A stretch of DNA of 33,364 bases from contig JAFUVZ010000069.1 of NCBI GenBank assembly GCA_017471185.1, forward strand, positions 1 through 33,364. Reading direction: 5' to 3'. Under the pieces are notes generated by a model. It did not search any database. It had not been told where the DNA came from and was given only the letters and a program-made list of their open reading frames with translations. The translations under genes were made by a program, and so were the position numbers. Source of the stretch: Bacteroidaceae bacterium (GTDB lineage Bacteria; Bacteroidota; Bacteroidia; Bacteroidales; Bacteroidaceae). Numbering within the stretch: position 1 is the stretch's first letter; each line of letters opens with the position of its first letter. This document shows positions 1-6,568 of this stretch, in pieces.

Positions 1-308
1 CAAAATTAGTCAATGTCGAGCATCCGATTTCTACGCAAATCTATTCAAATTTCGGCAACTCGTACCTAAGTGAGTTCGATTTCTCAAACTTATTGAATTT
101 CAACGGTTTCCATGTCCGAGAGTAACCTATTTGCCGCGATTTTCACAATCTCAGGATTTGGTTACGAATTAGAGACCTAAAGTTCTCCTTCATCCTGTAT
201 TTCAGATGTAGTCATCTGCTTTTGTCTATCTTCAGACATTCCTCAAATCCCCTGATTTGCAACGATTTTTCCGCTTTTCTCCTCTTTTGTTACCCAACCA
301 CCGCTTTT

Positions 309-373
309 TTCTGAAATAACCCTGCCTTATTCGTCAATAAGCGCCACTTATTCTGAAATAACCTTGCCTTATT
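309..373. repeat. Pair of 23-base direct repeats
   Basis: The 23-base segment at 309-331 recurs at 351-373 with one mismatch, giving a 42-base period. Both copies begin TTCTGAAATAACC and end TGCCTTATT. A small inverted repeat, AATAAG/CTTATT (336-341 and 347-352), sits between them. The function is unknown. Confidence 0.7.
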
Positions 374-380
374 TGCAAAA

Positions 381-474
381 AGTGGTAGTTACTACCACTA
401 TTCGTGTTTCTACCACCATCGTGAAAAGCCTTTACTTAAACGCATTTCAGAACATTAGTGGTAGAATGGTAGTA
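381..474. repeat. GTGGTAG palindrome cluster
   Basis: Bases 381-399 form a palindrome with 9-base arms (AGTGGTAGT / ACTACCACT) around one central T. Further partial copies of the same word follow: TACCACC at 411-417, AGTGGTAG at 457-464 and a final GGTAGT near 469. This could be a protein-binding cluster or the remnant of a mobile-element end. No gene start lies close enough to decide. Confidence 0.55.
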
Positions 475-547
475 AAATATACGAAACTTAATATTATACA
501 TCTAAATAAAAATGAGATATCTCTGAAAGAATAATAGCAATTCCTCA

Positions 548-578
548 CCCGCACCGCTGATGGCAGCGCGGGCTTTTT
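548..578 (+). terminator. Rho-independent terminator, copy 1
   Basis: The hairpin has an outer stem CCCGC/GCGGG, a 3-base bulge ACC, an inner stem GCTG/CAGC and an ATGG loop. A run of five T follows. No gene lies immediately upstream. Bases 548-585 match 2084-2121 at 37 of 38 positions. Confidence 0.75.
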
Positions 579-586
579 GTATGTTC

Positions 587-651
587 TGTACAATTTTCCA
601 TTACCTTGTACATTTTAAGCCTATACGCGAACCTTATTATATATAGTTTTG
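587..651 (+). promoter_or_regulatory. Promoter with 20-base direct repeat, copy A
   Basis: The -7 element TAGTTTTG lies at 644-651, 27 bases before the start at 679. Upstream, TGTAC occurs at 587-591 and again at 607-611, exactly 20 bases apart. The first is followed by AAT and TTTCCAT (595-601); the second half-site has lost the CCAT part. The same arrangement lies upstream of 2219 and 9142 at almost the same distance from -7. There is no clear -33, so an activator-dependent promoter is inferred. Confidence 0.65.
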
Positions 652-678
652 CATCAACAAATTAATGATGCATAAACT

Positions 679-1074
679 ATGGTAATAGAGAAATTTGAAA
701 AGGCATTCTACAGGTACGATCTGAATGAACCTTCTGATGAGTGGAACTCGGAGCCGCTCTTCCTCTACGACGATATGGACGAAGCCATTTCTGCAGCACA
801 AGCAACACTCGGGAAATGGAACAAAAGTCATCCAGATAACACCCGGAAGAAGTTTCATATTAGCATGATTAACGTGAAGGAACGACTAAACATCTTTGAA
901 CATACCAAGGTCTACACTGGCAATGGTCATACTGTCTCTGAGAACGGAAAAGGATACAAAGCAAAACTTCAGGAACTTGGTTACGACGGTTATTCTACCG
1001 AAGACAGAGATACGGGCAGACATATCTACTGCCTTTTTAACCTCAACAAGGTGAGCTCCCCCAGAAAAGTATGA
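679..1074 (+). CDS. Hypothetical protein, possible ADP-ribosyltransferase-like remnant
   Basis: This is a 131-residue soluble protein with no signal peptide or membrane segment, and I do not recognise the family with certainty. Its C-terminal third has the pattern L-x-x-L-G-Y-D-G followed by I-Y-C-L-F-N-L-N-K-V. That resembles the end of several ADP-ribosyltransferase-like domains, which commonly read LGYDG ... VVFxPxxIKS. The segment LFLYDDMDEAISAA near residue 27 also fits the strand-helix seen after the active-site strand in such folds, but the usual leading His strand is not evident. If related, it is truncated or divergent. It has its own promoter with the shared 20-base repeat, and its stop lies 10 bases before the palindromic promoter of the next operon. 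The ATG at 679 is the first start giving a long frame; an ATG at 665 is closed after six codons. Confidence 0.6.
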   Translation: MVIEKFEKAFYRYDLNEPSDEWNSEPLFLYDDMDEAISAAQATLGKWNKSHPDNTRKKFHISMINVKERLNIFEHTKVYTGNGHTVSENGKGYKAKLQELGYDGYSTEDRDTGRHIYCLFNLNKVSSPRKV

Positions 1075-1084
1075 ACTATACTAC

Positions 1085-1131
1085 TTTTCCCTGAAATCAT
1101 TTGGCGGTTTCAGGAAATAATCGTATCTTTG
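1085..1131 (+). promoter_or_regulatory. Palindromic operator/promoter, copy 1
   Basis: The -7 element TATCTTTG is at 1124-1131 and the -33 TTTG at 1100-1103, with a 20-base spacer. The -33 lies in the centre of an imperfect inverted repeat whose arms are TTTTCCCTGAAA (1085-1096) and TTTCAGGAAATA (1108-1119). A repressor sitting on this palindrome would cover -33. The same design, with perfect arms, precedes the gene at 8041. The start codon at 1141 is only 10 bases after the -7 element, so the mRNA leader should be only a few bases long. Confidence 0.75.
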
Positions 1132-1140
1132 CGGCAAAGT

Positions 1141-1356
1141 ATGGGAAAAGAAGACCAAAACACATTGTATTTTCTTTCCTTTTGCATTGAGCAGTACAAA
1201 ATGTATAAAGGATTGTCGGGTAGCGAAACGATGAAGCTATTCGATGATTGCGGCATTACCGATTATCTGGTAAAGAACTATGATGTCCTGCATACCCAAG
1301 GAGCACAATGGATAGTTCAGGAAATAGATGAAATCATTAAAAGGAAGAAACAATGA
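1141..1356 (+). CDS. DUF3791-family small protein
   Basis: This is a 71-residue soluble, helix-rich protein. The pattern FLSFCIEQYKMYKGLSG ... LFDDCGITDYLVKNYD ... LHTQG ... IVQEIDEII matches what I recall of the DUF3791 family, which typically sits next to DUF3990 genes in gut bacteria. I chose the ATG at 1141. A TTG at 1129 is in frame but falls inside the -7 promoter element, so it cannot be transcribed from that promoter. The stop overlaps the next start by four bases (ATGA), implying translational coupling. By context this may be the antitoxin or regulator of the neighbouring DUF3990 protein and might bind the upstream palindrome. That role is inference, and no DNA-binding motif is obvious. 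Confidence 0.8.
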   Translation: MGKEDQNTLYFLSFCIEQYKMYKGLSGSETMKLFDDCGITDYLVKNYDVLHTQGAQWIVQEIDEIIKRKKQ

Positions 1357-1835
1357 AGATATATCATGGTAGTTTAGTTAAAGTGGTTACTCCACGAATC
1401 ATACCTACAGGCCATACTTCTGACTACGGAACAGGTTTTTATACAACGACCTCTTTTGAACAGGCAGAAAGATGGGTAAAGAGGAAATTGGATGAAAACC
1501 AAACGAGTGGCTATGTGAATGTATACGAATGGGATGAGAATGCTAAGGATGTCCTCTCATTCCTACATTTCCCTAAGGTTAGTGAAGAATGGATAGACTT
1601 TGTCCATAACAATAGAACAGTCCCAAAGTTTACACATAACTATGACATCGTCTACGGTCCAGTAGCCAACGACAAGGTATACGCCGCCTTTGCTCTCTTT
1701 GAACAAGGCTTTATTGATAAGCCAACGCTTATTCGCGAGATGAGGGCATACAAATTGGTAGACCAGATGTTATTTCATACAGAAAAATCGTTGGAATCAT
1801 TAACGTATTTGGATAGCAAGGAGATAAGCATATGA
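1353..1835 (+). CDS. DUF3990-family protein, putative ADP-ribosyltransferase-like
   Basis: This is a 160-residue cytoplasmic protein. It opens with KIYHGS (His5-Gly6), followed by SDYGTGFYTTT (Tyr25-Gly26, Gly28-Phe29-Tyr30), then an A-E-R-W helix. This is the hallmark start of DUF3990. As I recall, the family has been grouped with ADP-ribosyltransferase folds, in which the early His and the Tyr pair bind NAD. The third catalytic residue (Glu or Gln) cannot be assigned by eye. A second conserved-looking block, YDIVYGPVANDKVY, lies near residues 92-107. The gene overlaps both neighbours by four bases (ATGA), so all three are likely made in fixed proportion, as in toxin-antitoxin modules. Toxicity is a hypothesis; a metabolic or phage-defence role is equally open. 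Confidence 0.8.
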   Translation: MKIYHGSLVKVVTPRIIPTGHTSDYGTGFYTTTSFEQAERWVKRKLDENQTSGYVNVYEWDENAKDVLSFLHFPKVSEEWIDFVHNNRTVPKFTHNYDIVYGPVANDKVYAAFALFEQGFIDKPTLIREMRAYKLVDQMLFHTEKSLESLTYLDSKEISI

Positions 1836-2050
1836 TACCAGAGATTACCCAAAAGAACTTGTATTTACTTCTGCCTGGAAAGGTGGCCGCTGTTGTTGAG
1901 CAATATGTTAATGAGCATCCAGTATCCATGCTTGATGCATTGAGGCTCTTCTATCAATCCAACACCTATAAGAATCTTGAGCAGGAAGATACCAAACTAT
2001 GGCATTATGGTCCTGTAGCCTTGTATCAGGAATTCACAGAGAAAGACTAA
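1832..2050 (+). CDS. Small DUF3990-associated protein
   Basis: This is a 72-residue soluble protein of the type often found beside DUF3990. An N-terminal helix (LLLPGKVAAVVEQYVNEH) is followed by SMLDALRLFYQSNTYKNLE and then ETKLW-like residues TKLWHYGP. It starts inside the last codons of the DUF3990 gene (ATGA overlap), so it is translationally coupled. It may be a second subunit, an antitoxin or a chaperone for the DUF3990 protein. The operon ends about 33 bases before a strong terminator. Confidence 0.75.
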   Translation: MIPEITQKNLYLLLPGKVAAVVEQYVNEHPVSMLDALRLFYQSNTYKNLEQEDTKLWHYGPVALYQEFTEKD

Positions 2051-2083
2051 ATTAATAACAGTTGGTATAAACAATCAAAATTT

Positions 2084-2114
2084 CCCGCACCGCTGATGGC
2101 AGTGCGGGCTTTTT
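2084..2114 (+). terminator. Rho-independent terminator, copy 2
   Basis: This has the same hairpin design as the copy at 548-578: stem CCCGC/GCGGG and inner stem GCTG/CAGT with one G-T wobble, followed by five T. The single difference keeps pairing possible. It closes the small-gene operon ending at 2050. Confidence 0.85.
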
Positions 2115-2177
2115 GTATGTTTTTCCATCCCTATGCACTATTCTCCATCATATTATATATTATAATGTATACCTTTG
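2114..2177 (+). promoter_or_regulatory. Promoter with 20-base direct repeat, copy B
   Basis: The -7 element TACCTTTG is at 2170-2177. Upstream are two head-to-tail half-sites: TGTAT-GTT-TTTCCAT (2114-2128) and TGCAC-TAT-TCTCCAT (2134-2148), exactly 20 bases apart. The second ends 21 bases before -7 and overlaps where -33 should be; no good -33 is present. The sequence from 2121 through the start codon aligns with 9043-9150, including the leader AATAATAACTAAAAGGCAA. Confidence 0.75.
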
Positions 2178-2218
2178 CCGTCGTTAATCCGAATAATAAC
2201 TAAAAGGCAAGAAACGAT

Positions 2219-4753
2219 ATGATGAAGAAGTTTAAGACTTTGGTATTGGCTGCCAGTATGGCAATAGCTGCTCCTGCCTGGGCTGATGGCAATCAGCGCA
2301 TGCTGTGGGGATCCATCAATGGAAGGAGTGACGCCTCCAATCCATCGAAGACTTTGGGAGTCTACAATAATATCATCCTGCTGTCGTGGCGCATGCTGCC
2401 AGGCGACGGAGCGAACACGGCTTTCGACCTCTATCGCAACGGTGAGAAACTGAACAGCGAACCTATCAAGGGCAAGACCAACTGGCAGGATATAAATGCA
2501 GATCGTTCAAAAGACAACACTTATCGTCTGACGCTTAACGGAAGCGATGAGACAATAGGCACTTATACCATGCCAGCAACCCAGTCTTCAAATGGTTTGC
2601 CATACGTGGAGATCCCCCTCAAGGGTACGGAGGATATCCATAGTAAATATTGGTATGAAGCCAACGATGTGAGTGTAGGCGACCTTGATGGTGATGGTAT
2701 CCATGAGATTATCGTCAGACGACTTCTGACACAAGGAACACCTGGTACTAACGATGACCTGAAGATAGAGGGTACTGGCGCCAAGGAGTCACCAAGTGAT
2801 GCGCGACACACTGTTCTCTTTGAGGCATACAAACTTGACGGCACGTTTTTGTGGCGTGTCTGCTCAGGCCCTAACATCGTTCTTGGTAATAGTGCGAGCT
2901 TCGCTGTGGCCGACTTCGATGGTGACGGCAAGTGCGAAGTGGCTTTCAAGACGGGCGAAGGCACCATCTTCGGTGATGGCACAGAGATAGGCGATACGGA
3001 TGGTGATGGCAGAACCGACTATCGTGGAGTAGGCGTTGAGGGTAAGACCTATCATCACTATATCGCAGCTGGACCAGAATTCTTCTCCGTGGTCGATGGC
3101 AAAACAGGTAAGGAGCTGGCACGTGCTGACTATATCTATCGTGGCGACACCAGTGAGGAATGGGACGATTCTACGAAAACCAAGAAGGATGACTATTGGA
3201 AGCGCGCTAACAGTCTGCGTGTGGCGGTGGCCAATGTCAGTGGCGGCAAGCCCTCCATCATCCTCTGCCGAGGCATCTACGGCAAGTCCGTCGTGGAGGC
3301 CTGGGACTATAGCAATGGCCAATTGACCAAACGCTGGAACTTCAATACTGACGACAACAAGACTGGCAAAGATGGTAAGCCTTATAGTGCCTATGCCGCC
3401 CAGGGTTTCCACTCGCTGAGTGTAGGTGATGTCGATGGTGACGGCAAAGACGAAGTGGTATTGGGTAGCATGACTGTCGACGATGACGGCGTGGGTCTTT
3501 ATACCAGTGGCTATGGTCACGGCGACGCCCTCCATTTAGGCAAATTCGATACTTCGCGCGAAGGTCTTCAGATCTGGTCATGTCAGGAATATGGCAAGAC
3601 AATGGCCGTTTTGCGCGATGCCAGAACAGGTGAGACCATCTGGAAACAGGATGCAGCCGATGATAACGATACTGGTCGTGCACTTATTGCAGATATCGAC
3701 CCCTCATCGCCAGGCTGTGAGATGTGGTGGTATCAGAGCAATGCGCACAGCATCAGTGGCGAAGACCTCGGCTATTCTCCCTCATCGTGCAATATGGCCA
3801 TCTGGTTTGACGGAGGCCTGAACCGCCAGTTGCTGAATGGAGCTACCATCAGTCGCCACGACGATGGCAGCCGCCCCTTTACCGTCTATCGCTATGATGC
3901 CGTGAAGATCAACGGCACCAAAGAGAATCCATCGTGGTATGGAGATTTCTTAGGTGATTGGCGCGAAGAGGTCATCTACCCCGATGCCACCCGCACCAAG
4001 AACCTGAAGGTGTTCTCTACTTGGTATCCCACGCAGTATCAGTTCCCTTGGCTGATGACGGATCATGTCTATGAGATGTCGGCCCTGAACCAGAATGTGG
4101 GCTATAACATGCCAACACAGTTGGGCTACTATCTGGGCAGCGACCTGGAGAGCGAGAAGGTAGAGGTAAGCATTGGTGCAACGGGCTATGCCACCTTCAG
4201 CAACAATACTGGGCACCAGCTGAGACCAGAGACTGGCGTAAAGGTCTACACGGCCAAACCTGGCTCCAACAACATCGTGTTGACACAGGTAAATGGTATC
4301 CCCGCTGCAACAGGCGTTATCCTGAAGGGTACTCCCAACAGCAGTGTCGGTCTCTACTATGCCGATGGCAGTTCTTATACGGTGGATAACAACTACATGC
4401 AATTGGTGAGCATGGATGAGGCCCTGCGCACTCAGCCTGACGCCTCGCACTGGAACTATATCCTCGCAGCCGACGATGCTGGCATTGCCAAATTCTTCCC
4501 AGTGGAAGACAACACAACGATTGCCAAGGGCAAGTCGTACCTCAAATCCGACAAGAATCTGGCTCCTGCAGCTCAGACCCGTGGTATCGGTATCACAGAA
4601 GAAGGGACGACGGCCATCCTGTCGCTGCCTATGACGATGGAATCGGAGAAAAACGGCATCTACGACCTGCAAGGACGCCGCATCAGCAATCCACAAGGCA
4701 CTCCACTAAGAAAGGGCCTCTATATCGTCAACGGCAAGAAAGTGGTCTATTAG
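2219..4753 (+). CDS. Rhamnogalacturonan lyase, PL11 family, secreted
   Basis: This 844-residue secreted enzyme should cleave the rhamnose-galacturonate backbone of rhamnogalacturonan I by beta-elimination. A signal peptide (MMKKFKTLVLAASMAIAAPAWA) precedes an N-terminal fibronectin-like segment (NGRSD ... LLSWRML ... FDLYRNGEKLN). The large propeller follows. It carries four Ca-binding-type D-x-D-G-D-G loops at residues 155-160, 232-237, 259-264 and 404-409, together with motifs such as RGIYGKSVVEAWDY and WYGDFLGDWREEV, all typical of PL11. From about residue 645 a C-terminal module with GATGYATFSNN continues to a tail reading YDLQGRR ... GLYIVNGKK. That tail looks like a type IX or Prevotella-type sorting signal. 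The gene starts a unit with the GH2 gene 21 bases downstream. The ATG at 2222 is an equally possible start. Confidence 0.93.
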   Translation: MMKKFKTLVLAASMAIAAPAWADGNQRMLWGSINGRSDASNPSKTLGVYNNIILLSWRMLPGDGANTAFDLYRNGEKLNSEPIKGKTNWQDINADRSKDNTYRLTLNGSDETIGTYTMPATQSSNGLPYVEIPLKGTEDIHSKYWYEANDVSVGDLDGDGIHEIIVRRLLTQGTPGTNDDLKIEGTGAKESPSDARHTVLFEAYKLDGTFLWRVCSGPNIVLGNSASFAVADFDGDGKCEVAFKTGEGTIFGDGTEIGDTDGDGRTDYRGVGVEGKTYHHYIAAGPEFFSVVDGKTGKELARADYIYRGDTSEEWDDSTKTKKDDYWKRANSLRVAVANVSGGKPSIILCRGIYGKSVVEAWDYSNGQLTKRWNFNTDDNKTGKDGKPYSAYAAQGFHSLSVGDVDGDGKDEVVLGSMTVDDDGVGLYTSGYGHGDALHLGKFDTSREGLQIWSCQEYGKTMAVLRDARTGETIWKQDAADDNDTGRALIADIDPSSPGCEMWWYQSNAHSISGEDLGYSPSSCNMAIWFDGGLNRQLLNGATISRHDDGSRPFTVYRYDAVKINGTKENPSWYGDFLGDWREEVIYPDATRTKNLKVFSTWYPTQYQFPWLMTDHVYEMSALNQNVGYNMPTQLGYYLGSDLESEKVEVSIGATGYATFSNNTGHQLRPETGVKVYTAKPGSNNIVLTQVNGIPAATGVILKGTPNSSVGLYYADGSSYTVDNNYMQLVSMDEALRTQPDASHWNYILAADDAGIAKFFPVEDNTTIAKGKSYLKSDKNLAPAAQTRGIGITEEGTTAILSLPMTMESEKNGIYDLQGRRISNPQGTPLRKGLYIVNGKKVVY

Positions 4754-4774
4754 GAAATTCTATTGACGAGAAAC

Positions 4775-6553
4775 ATGATGAGAAGAATCGCATCCCTGAT
4801 GCTGGCTCTTGCGGCTATTCTGCCGCTCAAGGCCGCCACCGACTATATCCAGAACGTGTATGGACGGCAGATACAGATGCTCAACGGCAAGTGGGGCGCC
4901 ATCGTCGACCAGTACGACCGTGGGCTGAAGAAGAAGATCTATGCCAACCCGCACCCCAAGGGCAAGACCGACTTCTACGAGTACGATCTCGACGGCAGTT
5001 CACGACTGAACGTTCCGGGCGACTGGAACTCACAGCGCCAGGAACTGCGCTACTACGAGGGCACCGTCTGGTATGGCCGCCACTTTACGGCCCGGCGAGA
5101 GGCCGGCAAGCGCCAGTTTCTCTATTTCGCTGGTGTCAGTCAGCGGTGTAATGTCTATCTCAATGGCCAAAAGCTGGCCTCCCACGAGGGTGCCTTTACG
5201 CCGTTTCAGGTAGAAGTGACGGAGGCCTTGAAGGATGGTGACAATATCTTAGTGGTGGAGGTGAGCAACCAGCGACTGAAGGATGCCATCCCCGCCCTGC
5301 AGTTCGACTGGTGGAACTATGGAAGCATCACCCGCGACGTGATGCTCGTCACCCTGCCCAATCGCTATATCAGCTACTATCAGGTGCAGCTCGACAAGCA
5401 CCAGCCCGACCTTATCCATGCCAAGGTATGCCTGTCGGAAGCGGTAGCAGGCGAGACTATCTGCATCGAGATTCCAGAAGTGAAACAGAGCATCAAACTA
5501 CGTACAAATACCGATGGAATCGCGGAAAGTTCGTTCCGTGTGAAACGACTGGAGCGCTGGAGCCCCGAGCATCCGAAGCGCTACGAGGTGCGCCTCAGCA
5601 GCAGCGAGGATGCCGTATCTGAGCAGATTGGTTTCCGTAATATTGAGGTACGCGGTACGAAGGTGCTGCTCAACGGACGGGAGACCTTCCTCCGCAGCGT
5701 GTCGTTCCACGAGGAGATACCACAGCGCATGGGTCGGGCCTACAGCGAGGGCGATGCTGCTTATCTGCTCTCTGAGGCTAAAGCATTAGGCGTGAACACC
5801 ATCCGCCTGGCCCACTATCAGCAGAATGAGTACATTGTCCGTGAGGCTGAGAAGATGGGTATCATGGTGTGGCAGGAGATTCCCGTCTGGCAGGACATCG
5901 ACTTTGGCAACACCACTACCTGTAGTCTTGCCAAGCAGATGCTGCGAGAAACAATCATGCGCGACGTGAACCGCTGCGCCGACTGCTTCTGGGGCATTGC
6001 CAACGAGACGAAGGACGGTGAGGCACGCAATGCCTTCTTGAGAGAACTGCTCCAGACGGGCAAGGACCTTGACTCCACTCGCCTCTATACGGCTGCCTTT
6101 AATACCGCCGTCTGGGACAAGCAGCGGAAGTGCTTCCACCTCGACGATGGTATGATTCCCTATCTCGACATCATCAGTATCAACCGATACATGGGCTGGT
6201 ACTCCGCCTGGCCGCTGCCGCCAGCTGAGTGTCGCTGGGAGGTGGCAAGTGAAAAACCGCTCTTTATCTCCGAGTTCGGAGGCGAGGCGCTCTACGGCCA
6301 GACTGGCGATGCCACCGTTGTCAGCAGCTGGAGTGAGGATCATCAGGAGAAGCTCTACCGCGACAATATCGAGATGTTCGAGCAGATACCCAATCTCTGC
6401 GGTATCTCCCCCTGGGTGCTCTTCGACTTCCGTTCGCCCTACCGGATGCACCCCGACCATCAGGACGGCTGGAACCGCAAGGGCCTCGTCTCCGATCAGG
6501 GCCTCCGCAAGCGGGCCTGGCACGTTGTTCACGATTACTATTTAAGGAAATAG
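4775..6553 (+). CDS. Glycoside hydrolase family 2 (beta-galactosidase/glucuronidase-like)
   Basis: This is a 592-residue secreted enzyme with signal peptide MMRRIASLMLALAAILPLKA. The jelly-roll sugar-binding domain (about residues 25-190) includes GTVWYGRHF, FAGVSQRCNVYLNG and DWWNYGSITRDV. It is followed by an Ig-like domain and a TIM barrel. The acid/base Glu411 sits in GIANET and the nucleophile Glu500 in FISEFGGEA, both in the expected GH2 places. Its length is nearer beta-glucuronidase than large LacZ-type enzymes. Specificity is not readable; removal of galactose or glucuronic acid from rhamnogalacturonan side chains would fit the context. I preferred ATG 4775 (or 4778) over a TTG at 4763 because the signal peptide begins there. 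It lacks the C-terminal sorting tail of its neighbours, so it is probably periplasmic. GC content rises clearly here compared with the genes after 9142. Confidence 0.9.
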   Translation: MMRRIASLMLALAAILPLKAATDYIQNVYGRQIQMLNGKWGAIVDQYDRGLKKKIYANPHPKGKTDFYEYDLDGSSRLNVPGDWNSQRQELRYYEGTVWYGRHFTARREAGKRQFLYFAGVSQRCNVYLNGQKLASHEGAFTPFQVEVTEALKDGDNILVVEVSNQRLKDAIPALQFDWWNYGSITRDVMLVTLPNRYISYYQVQLDKHQPDLIHAKVCLSEAVAGETICIEIPEVKQSIKLRTNTDGIAESSFRVKRLERWSPEHPKRYEVRLSSSEDAVSEQIGFRNIEVRGTKVLLNGRETFLRSVSFHEEIPQRMGRAYSEGDAAYLLSEAKALGVNTIRLAHYQQNEYIVREAEKMGIMVWQEIPVWQDIDFGNTTTCSLAKQMLRETIMRDVNRCADCFWGIANETKDGEARNAFLRELLQTGKDLDSTRLYTAAFNTAVWDKQRKCFHLDDGMIPYLDIISINRYMGWYSAWPLPPAECRWEVASEKPLFISEFGGEALYGQTGDATVVSSWSEDHQEKLYRDNIEMFEQIPNLCGISPWVLFDFRSPYRMHPDHQDGWNRKGLVSDQGLRKRAWHVVHDYYLRK

Positions 6554-6568
6554 TAACTTTTACAAGTT

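Larger units (their letters stand above)
1..547. other. Non-coding left flank
   Basis: I see no credible gene on either strand. The stretch is AT-rich and holds several short repeats, listed separately. A small hairpin, CAGATG-TAGT-CATCTG, lies near 205-220 and is followed by CTTTTG; it may be a weak terminator. A TAnnTTTG-like match on the minus strand at 36-43 could be a promoter for a gene leaving the left edge, but no -33 supports it. A small RNA ending at the terminator at 548-578 is possible but unsupported. Confidence 0.6.

Noticed and set aside
36-43. Minus-strand -7 element TAGATTTG for a divergent gene to the left
   Set aside because: There is no matching -33 and the left edge is too close to see a gene; recorded only as a possibility.
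309-373. Repeat pair as a CRISPR array
   Set aside because: Only two copies, a spacer of 19 bases and no cas genes.
1129-1140. TTG start extending the DUF3791 gene by four codons
   Set aside because: The TTG lies inside the -7 element TATCTTTG; the ATG at 1141 follows it and fits the family.
4763-4774. TTG start for the GH2 gene
   Set aside because: Two ATG codons at 4775 and 4778 directly begin a good signal peptide.
5786-6532. Long minus-strand frame opposite the GH2 gene (also 3950-4696, 2864-3535 and 6899-7393)
   Set aside because: These lie opposite well-conserved enzymes in GC-rich DNA, show no family motifs or signal peptides and have no promoter of their own; they are shadows.
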